NCBI GenBank assembly: GCA_002733205.1
Contig: NVUW01000001.1
Coordinates: 1 to 64,000, forward strand
Source of the DNA: Thalassobium sp.
Lineage (GTDB): Bacteria; Pseudomonadota; Gammaproteobacteria; Pseudomonadales; Oceanobacteraceae
Direction: 5' to 3'
DNA: 64,000 nucleotides
The position numbers were made by a program, and so were the translations under genes. The notes beneath the pieces were generated by a model, which worked only from the letters and a program-made list of their open reading frames with translations, made no database searches and was not told the origin of the DNA. This document shows positions 44,815 to 52,242 of this stretch, piece by piece (within the stretch, counting starts at the first letter, position 1; each line of letters opens with the position of its first letter).

Positions 44815-45573
44815 TTAATGTGTTTTTGCCGCCGCGCGTTGGGGTAATACAACAATTAGAATAACAATTGCCGCTAGCAATGCGCCCGTTGCTGTATAAC
44901 GACTAAGCTCAAGCCCCCCACTAGCTATTGGTTTATCTAGAAAGTCTCCGACAACTGCGCCCAACGGACGGGTAAGGATGAAAGCTGTCCAGAACAATAT
45001 AGCCTTGGAAACGTTACTGTAAAAATGCAGTAAAACAACCACAAGTAGAATTGCACTGAAAATAGCTGCCGCACCTATGTAACCAAGCCCGGCGGTATCT
45101 GCGGTCCAGTCTCCTAATGCCGTACCGAGTGTCTGAGAAAACATTATAGTCAGCCAATAGTAAGACTCTGCTTTTGGGGTATGAATCGACGAAACATCAA
45201 CACGACCTAAGTTGCGGTACCAAATTGTCAAAGAAGCTAGTAGCAAAATAAACAACAATGAGGACCCGCCAGCATAGCCGATACCAATAGAACGGGTTGC
45301 GAAATCAGCAAGAGTTGTCCCTACAGTGGTGGAAGCAATGATAGTTGCCCAATAAATAAATGGATGGAATGCTGACGCCTTAATCTGAAAAATTACTGCG
45401 CCAATAAACAGTGCCATGAAGATGCCAGTGCTAACTAGGTATCCTAGGTTCATTGACATTGAAACCGCATCCCCACCAGTTTCCCCCAAAGTGGTAGCGA
45501 GAATTTTTATAACCCAGAAACCTAAAGTAATTGCCGGTACTTTTACCAAAGTTCCACTAGAATCATTATTCAT
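44815..45573 (-). CDS. COG4705-type multipass membrane protein with four internal repeats
   Basis: 252 residues from ATG 45573, with AGGA upstream. Four two-helix repeats carry the related motifs KILATTLGETGGD, ASTTVGTTLADFATR, SQTLGTALGDWTAD and TRPLGAVVGDFLD, each with a conserved T/G-L/V-G-x-x-x-(G/A)(D/E) acidic residue inside a helix. This is the pattern of uncharacterised COG4705 membrane proteins, suggesting a pseudo-four-fold channel or transporter. It is the first gene of the accessory block on this strand. Confidence 0.75.
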   Translation of the reverse strand: MNNDSSGTLVKVPAITLGFWVIKILATTLGETGGDAVSMSMNLGYLVSTGIFMALFIGAVIFQIKASAFHPFIYWATIIASTTVGTTLADFATRSIGIGYAGGSSLLFILLLASLTIWYRNLGRVDVSSIHTPKAESYYWLTIMFSQTLGTALGDWTADTAGLGYIGAAAIFSAILLVVVLLHFYSNVSKAILFWTAFILTRPLGAVVGDFLDKPIASGGLELSRYTATGALLAAIVILIVVLPQRAAAKTH

Positions 45574-45925
45574 CTTAATTTCCTTCGTTGGGAATTCAGC
45601 TAACAGTGTATTAGTGTGCGTGCGCATTTATCCTGAGCGACGCCTTCGATAAAGCCTGCGTAACTCATTGATTCTTCTAAGATATCTTCCATAACTTAAA
45701 AATACCCTCCAGAAAAACGCGCACGCCTGTTAACTCCAATTTCCAGCGCACATAAACTTGTCAACCAACGTTATAAGTTATTGATTCACTTGGTGTTTAA
45801 GTTACTACCCTCTGGCAAAACGAGCAAGCACGAATGTAAAGCGTGCCAGTTTTCAAAAGAATTTAAAAATATACCGTATATATATCAGTATTTCTTTACA
45901 CTCAAAGTTACGCGATCGCCCACAG

Positions 45926-45962
45926 GAAAGCCGCCACTCATTGCTGAGCAGCGGCTTTCTTT
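45926..45962 (+). terminator. Long hairpin followed by T, terminator-like
   Basis: GAAAGCCGC-CA-CTCA pairs with TGAG-CA-GCGGCTTTC, and TTT follows on the plus strand. No plus-strand gene ends nearby, so it could be a leftover terminator at the edge of the AT-rich block. Confidence 0.5.
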
Positions 45963-45973
45963 ACAGGCCATTT

Positions 45974-46018
45974 GGTGGGCAGTGCCCACCCTACAATGCT
46001 GAGCAGTGCCCACCCTAC
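45974..46018. repeat. Duplicated palindromic element GGTGGGCAGTGCCCACC
   Basis: GGTGGGCAGTGCCCACC (45974-45990) is a perfect palindrome around one base. Its right part with tail, GCAGTGCCCACCCTAC, occurs twice (45979-45994 and 46003-46018). It looks like a dispersed REP-type sequence. Confidence 0.7.
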
Positions 46019-46055
46019 CCGCTGATTAAAAAACCGTTAAGCCGTGAACCGCTTT

Positions 46056-46493
46056 TCAGTAACCCGCCAACCGCTCCAACCCCGCCACAGAACGGTTATA
46101 ACGATACACCCAGGCGCGTCTTGTCAGCGTCCGCTGACCATTCTCCGCCATAACCTGCACTTGGCAGCGCACGCGCTGATATTCATGCGGTTGTGAAAAC
46201 CCCGGGCTGCATTCTTCATAGGCGTCCAACAATGGCAACAGGCTCTGTGGCTGACGTAAGGCGTACAGGTCGCCCTTGATCCAGTCACCGCGCGGATCGC
46301 AGATCAGCCCCGGATAATGCGCGATGCGATACAGACGGCCACGGATCTGTGCCGGCCCGCACCAGCGTGCCTGTTGCTGCAGGGCGCGGCGCAATTGCCG
46401 TAATGCCTGTTTATCGGCTGCGGCAGGCCATATCGTTTCATCCGCCAGCCAGTGCTGTTGCAGAGTACCGTAGACAAATAACCAGTCGTTCAT
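46056..46493 (-). CDS. Gamma-glutamylcyclotransferase-like (AIG2/GGCT fold) protein
   Basis: 145 residues. It opens with the family motif WLFVYGTLQQHW (YGTL) and has IRGRLYRIAHYPGL, RGDWIKGDLYAL and LLDAYEECSPGF; the glutamates of the YEE segment correspond to the catalytic acid of GGCT-fold proteins. It may cyclise gamma-glutamyl compounds, but relatives differ in substrate. It is a single gene next to the repeat region and is separated from the chalcone-isomerase-like gene by about 150 bases. Confidence 0.85.
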   Translation of the reverse strand: MNDWLFVYGTLQQHWLADETIWPAAADKQALRQLRRALQQQARWCGPAQIRGRLYRIAHYPGLICDPRGDWIKGDLYALRQPQSLLPLLDAYEECSPGFSQPHEYQRVRCQVQVMAENGQRTLTRRAWVYRYNRSVAGLERLAGY

Positions 46494-46639
46494 GGCTGAA
46501 CTCTCAGAATTTTGTGTGCAGTGTAAAACAGGAAGAAGAAAGAGAGGAGCAGCGACGGATTGCGTCGCCGCATGCAGGCAGTTTTATGCAGGTATTATGT
46601 TTTAAATGATATTGCTCATGTAAGGCTGTTTGTGGGCAA

Positions 46640-47281
46640 CTACTCATGCGCAATCAGGGCGTTCTCGGTACCCAGAATTTCTGCTTTAAAGGTTTCGCTG
46701 AACGGCTTGGCGCCAATCCAGATGCCCAGAAAAGCATCAAATAAACGCTTGCTGGCAATCACACCGCGCACTTCATTTTTAACGATAATACGGGTGCCGA
46801 CACCGGGTACGTATTCGACGTGGGTTTCGTCACCGCTTTTCATGCTGACGTCGAACATCTCAATTACTTCGTCAATCGGCGCACCCAGGGCCTCGGCTTC
46901 TTCGTTGCTAAGGTTTAATGCATCGTATAAGGCTTTGGCAACACGACGTCCGCTGGCACGCGGCAACAGCGTGTGGAACACCATACGCTTATACCCTTCG
47001 TCACCAATAACGGCCTGTTCGGAATGCCCCGGATTCTGCATGTACAGCAGGCCGACATACATATCGACCACGTAATAATATTTACGCACCGAAGCGCCGT
47101 TCAGCGTCATTTGCGGAAACTCGCCGCTCGCTTCAATCACATCGGGAAATTCGGTATCGGCAATCGTCCGCGCCTGAGCCTGCACTGACAGCATTAATAT
47201 CAGTACCGAAGAACAGACAGTAACAGCGATGCGTGTCTGGAAATTAAAAAGGCGGGAAAAAGCGGCTGAGAATATTTTCAT
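46640..47281 (-). CDS. Exported chalcone-isomerase-like protein
   Basis: 213 residues. A long signal peptide (residues 15-38, FQTRIAVTVCSSVLILMLSV) precedes a chalcone-isomerase-like domain with LNGASVRKYYYVVDMYVGLL, MVFHTLLPRASGRRVAKALY and the closing WIGAKPFSETFKAEILG. Bacterial members are periplasmic, lack proven isomerase activity and may bind fatty acids. GGAG lies seven bases before the ATG. It is not obviously in an operon. Confidence 0.85.
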   Translation of the reverse strand: MKIFSAAFSRLFNFQTRIAVTVCSSVLILMLSVQAQARTIADTEFPDVIEASGEFPQMTLNGASVRKYYYVVDMYVGLLYMQNPGHSEQAVIGDEGYKRMVFHTLLPRASGRRVAKALYDALNLSNEEAEALGAPIDEVIEMFDVSMKSGDETHVEYVPGVGTRIIVKNEVRGVIASKRLFDAFLGIWIGAKPFSETFKAEILGTENALIAHE

Positions 47282-47618
47282 ACGACACTCCTTATCATTA
47301 TTAGCGCCCGATTATGTCCTGTAAGGAGAACTCACAGAGTGCAACGGACAACACTGGCGACATCCTTTACCAGCATTTCTGCCCTGCACTTTAACCACTC
47401 CTGAGTATGACCGCAAGAGCATGCTTGCAAGCCTTTAGCCTGAAGAGCAGAAAGATATCCGCCCCGAATTCTCCTCCTTATTCCTGATAAAAAACCGATT
47501 AACACCCAATTAACAACCAAAACCCAAATTGCAGTGAGCCAAACAGACCCCCGCTGTCATCTATTCTCTGCGTTGCCCATGCTACAACAGCGGGAAATAG
47601 CCTTAACCGGAGAATGAA
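47282..47618. other. Intergenic region upstream of the second acid phosphatase
   Basis: No gene is supported; a 62-residue minus-strand reading has no start signal or family. A single Pho half-site CTGTCAT occurs at 47554-47560, about 60 bases before the phosphatase start, but the neighbouring units do not match. The self-complementary AGCATGCT is at 47418-47425. Confidence 0.5.
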
Positions 47619-48935
47619 ATGACACTGCGACTGCAATTCAGCCAGAAAAAACTGCGCGCTTTTTTACTGATATCCACGGCTTCAACACTGCTGGCGGCCT
47701 GTCAGAACAACCATCCGCCGGCCTCTGATGTGCAACTTAATTCACAGACACAGCAAACGCCGTTTGCCGAACAGAAACCATCGGTCGCTTTTATTGCCTT
47801 CGGTGACAGTGGCTATCACTACGATTACCCAAAACAGTCGAGCTTAAATAACCCGCAGACCCGCGAGCAATTCCTGCTCAGCGAACGTGCTGCCTGGAAA
47901 AAGAAAGGCCTGCCGCCAGCGGATTTTGTCGCACCGCCAATGCATACCCTGGATGGTACAGACTATGTGGTTGAGCGCACCGGGCTGAATGCCGTTGCTA
48001 ATGCGATGACACAGTACTGCCAGAGCAAGCACTGTGATTTTTCGCTGATGCTCGGGGATAACATTTATCCGGCCGGTGGCGATGGCAGTGAGCGTGATGA
48101 GCAGCGTTTCCTCGATATTCTCGACCTGCCTTTCCGCCGACTGGTCAGCAGCCATGATGATTTCCGTATTTACGGCGTACTGGGTAACCATGATTGGCAA
48201 ACCTCCCGCGCCGGACGCGACGCACAGATTGCCTGGGCCAGTCGTGACGATAATAAAATGGTATTACCGCAACCGGGGTTTTATTCATTCACCCGCGGCG
48301 ATGCTGAATTTTTTGTGATAGATACCAATTTACTGTTGGCCGGAACAACGGTTGTCAAAGACAAACTCAACCCTGACGGCAGCGAAAAAAAGCACAAAAG
48401 TCTGGAACACTATGATGACTGGCAGAAACCACAGGGACAGGAAAAGCAGCAGTTAGCCTGGCTGGAAAATGCCCTGAAGCAGTCATCAGCACGCTGGAAA
48501 ATTGTTGCCGGGCATCATCCGCTCTGGTCATCCGGTGGCAGTAAGTTTGAAGAGGCCCGCGCCCTGCGCCCGTTATTAATGCCAATGCTGTGCGAGTTTG
48601 CCGATCTTTATCTGGCCGGGCATGAGCATGATCTGGAAGCGCATCAGGATGACTGCCAGCAATATAACAGTGCAAACAGAAAAGAATTAAAACCACTGCC
48701 GATTATTGTTTCAGGTGCCGCGGCAAAGCAGCGGCCAATTCATACGCCGTTTCAGGCCTATCAGAAAAAAACCTACGCTGAATATCAGGAGCTGTGGATG
48801 CAGGGCATGGTCTGGGGATTTGCGCATATCACGCTTAATGATGATATTCAGGTAAGGATGATCACTACCCCAAATGATGAAAGTGGTATCACCACAGAAC
48901 AGGTTATGCTGACCTTTCCACAACGTAGCCAGTAA
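47619..48935 (+). CDS. Purple acid phosphatase-like lipoprotein
   Basis: 438 residues. The signal peptide ends in a lipobox (STLLAAC, cysteine at about 28) followed by QNNHPPASD. Metallophosphoesterase motifs are GDSGYHYDYP, GDNIYPAGGDG, GNHDWQTSRA, AGHHPLWSSG and GHEHDLEAH, in the same order and spacing as the phosphatase at 236-1270, with a glutamate replacing one aspartate in the last motif. It should be an outer-membrane-anchored phosphatase. A CCGGAG sequence precedes the ATG. Confidence 0.85.
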   Translation: MTLRLQFSQKKLRAFLLISTASTLLAACQNNHPPASDVQLNSQTQQTPFAEQKPSVAFIAFGDSGYHYDYPKQSSLNNPQTREQFLLSERAAWKKKGLPPADFVAPPMHTLDGTDYVVERTGLNAVANAMTQYCQSKHCDFSLMLGDNIYPAGGDGSERDEQRFLDILDLPFRRLVSSHDDFRIYGVLGNHDWQTSRAGRDAQIAWASRDDNKMVLPQPGFYSFTRGDAEFFVIDTNLLLAGTTVVKDKLNPDGSEKKHKSLEHYDDWQKPQGQEKQQLAWLENALKQSSARWKIVAGHHPLWSSGGSKFEEARALRPLLMPMLCEFADLYLAGHEHDLEAHQDDCQQYNSANRKELKPLPIIVSGAAAKQRPIHTPFQAYQKKTYAEYQELWMQGMVWGFAHITLNDDIQVRMITTPNDESGITTEQVMLTFPQRSQ

Positions 48936-48969
48936 TATTAACGGTATTCAATCGGCCGGACTGCGTTGT

Positions 48970-49614
48970 TTAAAAACGCAGCTCGGCACCGATTAACGCG
49001 CTGGTTTTATCGTCGTAATTATGAATAAACAGGTTGAGTGTGTCGTAACCGACATGCAACTGGCTGGCAAAGCCTTCTGTTCCACCGCCAATCGCCGCAC
49101 CTACGCGATAACGGCTGAGGGATTGCACGGCAATGCTGCGGTATTCGCCGGATAAGGTATCCAGTTTATCCGCCACCGAGATCAGATTCGTGTTCAGTGC
49201 CTGGCACTGTTTAACCTGATCCTGATACTGGGTATTCAGCTGCGTATACTGGCCGCTTAATTGTGTCTGATCAGCGACCAATGCGCGGTATTTTTCCAGC
49301 TGCTGCGCCAGGTCAGCATTCTGCTTCTGTAAAGCGGCGATATCCGCACTCGCTTGATCACTCGCATCCTGATTTTTCTGCAACAGCGCGGTGTAATCAA
49401 TACAGCCGGTAATGTGCTGAGTCTGCTGCACTTTATTGGCAGGCAGCAAATACACAATCTGGCCATTAATGGTCTGCTGGCTGAGTTCGGCTGGCGTCAC
49501 CAACATTTCGCAGGCGCTGTTTTCTGCCTGAGCAGCACTCACCTTAAGCACCATGCTCACTGTCAGAACAGACAAGCACCCGTTCAGCAAAACCATCCGT
49601 GTTAAATACTGCAT
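48970..49614 (-). CDS. Exported coiled-coil protein with C-terminal beta domain (amidase operon, fourth gene)
   Basis: 214 residues with GGAGGA upstream. A signal peptide (residues 8-31) precedes a small cysteine-bearing segment and a coiled coil at about 85-165 (ADIAALQKQNADLAQQLEKY; YTQLNTQYQDQVKQCQALNT). A short C-terminal beta stretch ends in phenylalanine (YDDKTSALIGAELRF), reminiscent of outer-membrane proteins. It is the last gene of a four-gene operon and could span the periplasm to meet the membrane components. No family is recognised. Confidence 0.75.
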   Translation of the reverse strand: MQYLTRMVLLNGCLSVLTVSMVLKVSAAQAENSACEMLVTPAELSQQTINGQIVYLLPANKVQQTQHITGCIDYTALLQKNQDASDQASADIAALQKQNADLAQQLEKYRALVADQTQLSGQYTQLNTQYQDQVKQCQALNTNLISVADKLDTLSGEYRSIAVQSLSRYRVGAAIGGGTEGFASQLHVGYDTLNLFIHNYDDKTSALIGAELRF

Positions 49615-49624
49615 ATATCCTCCG

Positions 49625-50116
49625 TCAGGATTGTGACATGGCTTCCAGTTGTTTCAGTTTGGCCAGCGCATCCAGAACCCGCTGGTTTTCACTCTGTACC
49701 GCATCACGCTGAGCGCTGTGATCACTCACTTGCTGATTAATGTCATCCTGTTGCTGCTGTAACGCAACATCGCCCGCCGCTAATGCCTGCTGCCGCTGCA
49801 ATAATGCCTGACGTTGCAACTCCAGTTCTGCCGACTTTTTTTCCAGCGCCTGATTACGCTGTTTAAGCTGCTCACTGGCATCTTTTAAGCCGCTCAATTG
49901 TTGCTGTAATGCGCTGCGTTCGGCATCGAGTTTTTTCAATTTTTCCCGTGCACGGGCCATTTGCCACACACTCATCAACAACAAGGCAGAGCCCGCAGAA
50001 AATACATACCAGCGCACACTTTTAGGCAAAATCAGACAAGCCACCAGCAACACGATAAACCCGATTACCGTATCCAGGTGCTCAGCCAGCCACAAGGCAA
50101 TATTCAGTTTATCCAT
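49625..50116 (-). CDS. Inner-membrane coiled-coil protein (amidase operon, third gene)
   Basis: 163 residues. Two close hydrophobic segments (TVIGFIVLLVACLIL and VRWYVFSAGSALLLMSVWQM) are followed by a long coiled coil from about 55 to 160 (LDAERSALQQQLSGLKDASE; QQQDDINQQVSDHSAQRDAV). GGGAG precedes the ATG. It lies two bases after the second gene and ten bases before the fourth. A structural role in a membrane complex is inferred; no known family is seen. Confidence 0.75.
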   Translation of the reverse strand: MDKLNIALWLAEHLDTVIGFIVLLVACLILPKSVRWYVFSAGSALLLMSVWQMARAREKLKKLDAERSALQQQLSGLKDASEQLKQRNQALEKKSAELELQRQALLQRQQALAAGDVALQQQQDDINQQVSDHSAQRDAVQSENQRVLDALAKLKQLEAMSQS

Positions 50117-50118
50117 GT

Positions 50119-50700
50119 TTACGCTCCCTTTTCTGTACGGTTTTTACGGGATTTTTCCAGCGCTTCAATAATTTTATGTAATGGACCACTGCCAAGCCCA
50201 ATCGCAATGCCGGTCAGGGATTCCCCCAGCCAGGCCGGTATATAGCGGCTGGAAAAATAACCTTCGTAACTGGCAGGATCATCGCCGTTGAGTATCGCCA
50301 CCTGATGATTCAGCTGTTCGATTAAGGCAAACAAATTAATATCCAACAGCAGTGCCAGCAGCACGCCGAGAATAATCGCCAGAATTTTACTCACCGCTTT
50401 AATGGTCAGCGAGCGCAGAGCGACGGCGGACAGTGCTTCCACACCTTCCAGCCCCGGATAGTCGGTGCGCAAATAATCATTCACCGCTTTGCTGACTTCG
50501 GCCTGTACTCGGCCCGCCTGACGCAGACCATCCAGTTGTTCGCTGAGGCGGTGCGCGGCACGGTTCCAATAATCCTGACGTCCGGCCCGGGCTTCATAAA
50601 AATCAAACAGCGCTTTCAGTATTTCCAGCAGACGCTCCAGTAACAACGAAAAAAATAAAGCACTGCTTAACATAATCAATGCGGAATCAAAGCTGTTCAT
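50119..50700 (-). CDS. Membrane module protein paralogous to the amidase anchor (amidase operon, second gene)
   Basis: 193 residues from ATG 50700, with GGAGG six bases upstream; a reading starting further upstream lies inside the amidase gene in another frame. Hydrophobic segments are at about 5-25 (MLSSALFFSLLLERLLEILK) and 105-130 (KILAIILGVLLALLLDINLF), then SLTGIAIGLGSGPLHKIIEA. The same order, including a D-x-x-L turn and a G-x-G-x-x-P-(L/V)-H motif, is found in the N-terminal half of the amidase, so the two are related. It overlaps the amidase stop by four bases (ATGA). Confidence 0.78.
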   Translation of the reverse strand: MNSFDSALIMLSSALFFSLLLERLLEILKALFDFYEARAGRQDYWNRAAHRLSEQLDGLRQAGRVQAEVSKAVNDYLRTDYPGLEGVEALSAVALRSLTIKAVSKILAIILGVLLALLLDINLFALIEQLNHQVAILNGDDPASYEGYFSSRYIPAWLGESLTGIAIGLGSGPLHKIIEALEKSRKNRTEKGA

Positions 50701-52100
50701 GCTGAACCTCCCGCGACCGGTACCGCAGCATTCAGGTTCTGCGCGTAAATATAGGGTTTTTGCCGGAAAGCCAGCAGCTCGCTCTGTGCCTGCGGCGATG
50801 CCTGCCACGCTGTGCGGTAGGTTTCGCTGCGGCGCAGCAAATCGGCAAAAGGAAACTGATTTCCCGGGCACACGGTATTGGCACCGGATAATGCCCGGTG
50901 AGGTACTACAGCCTCGTTTATTTGACCGGGCATTTGCGGGTACAGATTCAGCCACAAAGCAATCACCCGGGCACCGGCATCCAGTTGCGCTGGCGTGGGT
51001 GTTAACGGGCCATAACGGCCATCGTTATTGGCAAAGCGGTCGTGTTCCTGCTGGTGAAAATTGCCATGAAAAGAAATACCCAGGGTATGGTCATTATGGC
51101 CTTTGGCATGGTTGCCCGTACGATCCCAGCGGCAAAACGGACGAATTGCACCATCGGGCATAATGACGCAGTGATAACCCGTCAGCCATTTTTTCTGCTG
51201 CAGAAACTCATCAACAATGGCATTAAAACCCAGCGCAGAATTCATGGCGGTGTGATGCACCACAATCTGATCCGGATCGGCTGCGCGGCGATGGACATGC
51301 TCCAGACTCTGTGGATTAACGCCCCCCACATAATGAATATCGGGCCCGGCCAAGCGGCTTTCGGCCACGGGAGTATTCTGCCCTGCGGCTTTGTCCGCTG
51401 AAGAGGCGGTACGGCTTTCTTCGCCGGGATCAATGACTTGTGCCAGTGCTTGTTTTTCGCTGTCGGTTAAGCGGCGAGTGGTTAAAAACCGCATCAGCAC
51501 GTGTACCGGCTGACTGCCACCACCAATTAATAATCCGGATAACAGCGTATCCAGTGTTTGCAGAGCAATACCGCTCCAGTTGTTCTGAGCCCATAAGGTC
51601 GGAATATCCACGACACTCTGGCCGGTAAACATGGCTAGTAAATGCAGATCAAAAATACCGGCCAGAATAATCCCAAGCCCTAATGGCGCCAGACGCATAA
51701 AGACATTCAGTGCGGCGCTTTCGCCGGAGATCACCGGAATGGGGATGACGGTGATGGCACCATGCTGCTCGAAGGCCGCATGCTCAGTATCGTTCTCGCC
51801 AGAATTGTTGCTGTCAGGATTGTGAGAATCAGCAGTATTGCCGTCAGAAGCAGCCGCTGCTTTTAATACCGCCAGATAGGCAGAGTGACCGGCTTGCAGG
51901 TGCTGTTGAATCAGCACCGTCTGTTGTTGCGCGTTTTTCAGTGCTGCCAGCTTGGCAGCCTCAGCATCACGCTCCAGAAAGAACTTATTGGCGCGTTCTT
52001 TAACCTGCTTCAATAATTCGGTGAAACGCTCAACCAGCAACGCTGCACCGGCCGCGACCGTCAGGCCATTAATGAGTAATTCCAAGGGTACGGCTTGCAT
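50697..52100 (-). CDS. Membrane-anchored N-acetylmuramoyl-L-alanine amidase (amidase operon, first gene)
   Basis: 467 residues. An N-terminal membrane module (residues 1-225) has helices near 8-28 and 135-160 (LAPLGLGIILAGIFDLHLLA) and the motif LLIGGGSQPVHVLMRFL. A linker with VNPQSLEHVHRR follows. The Amidase_2/PGRP domain (about 285-425) shows IVVHHTAMNSALGFNAIVDE, YHCVIMPDGAIRPFCRWDRT, GISFHGNF and VPHRALSGANTVCPGNQFPF; the first His, the PHR His and the Cys are the zinc ligands. It should cleave the stem peptide from muramic acid. GGGAGG precedes the ATG. Topology and physiological target are unknown. Confidence 0.85.
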   Translation of the reverse strand: MQAVPLELLINGLTVAAGAALLVERFTELLKQVKERANKFFLERDAEAAKLAALKNAQQQTVLIQQHLQAGHSAYLAVLKAAAASDGNTADSHNPDSNNSGENDTEHAAFEQHGAITVIPIPVISGESAALNVFMRLAPLGLGIILAGIFDLHLLAMFTGQSVVDIPTLWAQNNWSGIALQTLDTLLSGLLIGGGSQPVHVLMRFLTTRRLTDSEKQALAQVIDPGEESRTASSADKAAGQNTPVAESRLAGPDIHYVGGVNPQSLEHVHRRAADPDQIVVHHTAMNSALGFNAIVDEFLQQKKWLTGYHCVIMPDGAIRPFCRWDRTGNHAKGHNDHTLGISFHGNFHQQEHDRFANNDGRYGPLTPTPAQLDAGARVIALWLNLYPQMPGQINEAVVPHRALSGANTVCPGNQFPFADLLRRSETYRTAWQASPQAQSELLAFRQKPYIYAQNLNAAVPVAGGSA

Positions 52101-52183
52101 ACATCCTCCCTGTGTATGAGATCTTTGCCGACAAGATACCTTCTTAGACCTGTCTGACCAACAGCCGGAGTCGTTTAGCCATA

Positions 52184-52221
52184 AAAAAACCGCCAGCCGG
52201 TTACCCGACTGGCGGTTTTTT
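52184..52221. terminator. Terminator of the SpeC-like decarboxylase gene
   Basis: AAAAAACCGCCAG pairs with CTGGCGGTTTTTT across a 12-base loop. It lies 21 bases past the decarboxylase stop and upstream of the amidase operon; A and T runs allow both directions. Confidence 0.92.
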
Positions 52222-52242
52222 AGCAGCGAGCCATCAGCTCAC

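Larger units (their letters stand above)
45574..46055. other. Gene-free region with hairpin and dispersed palindromes
   Basis: No gene is supported. The first 340 bases are AT-rich. Then follow a hairpin and a duplicated palindromic element, listed separately. The boundary of the AT-rich block lies close to 45920. Confidence 0.6.

Noticed and set aside
43482-45573. A true integron with attC sites
   Set aside because: Simple-site cores look suggestive but the long complementary arms cannot be paired by eye and no integrase is present; kept only as a weak hypothesis.
45781-46002. 73-residue plus-strand frame ending in the palindromic repeat
   Set aside because: It runs through the hairpin and repeat and lacks a ribosome binding site.
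47332-47520. 62-residue minus-strand frame between the chalcone-isomerase-like and phosphatase genes
   Set aside because: No ribosome binding site, no family, and composition unlike nearby genes; treated as chance.
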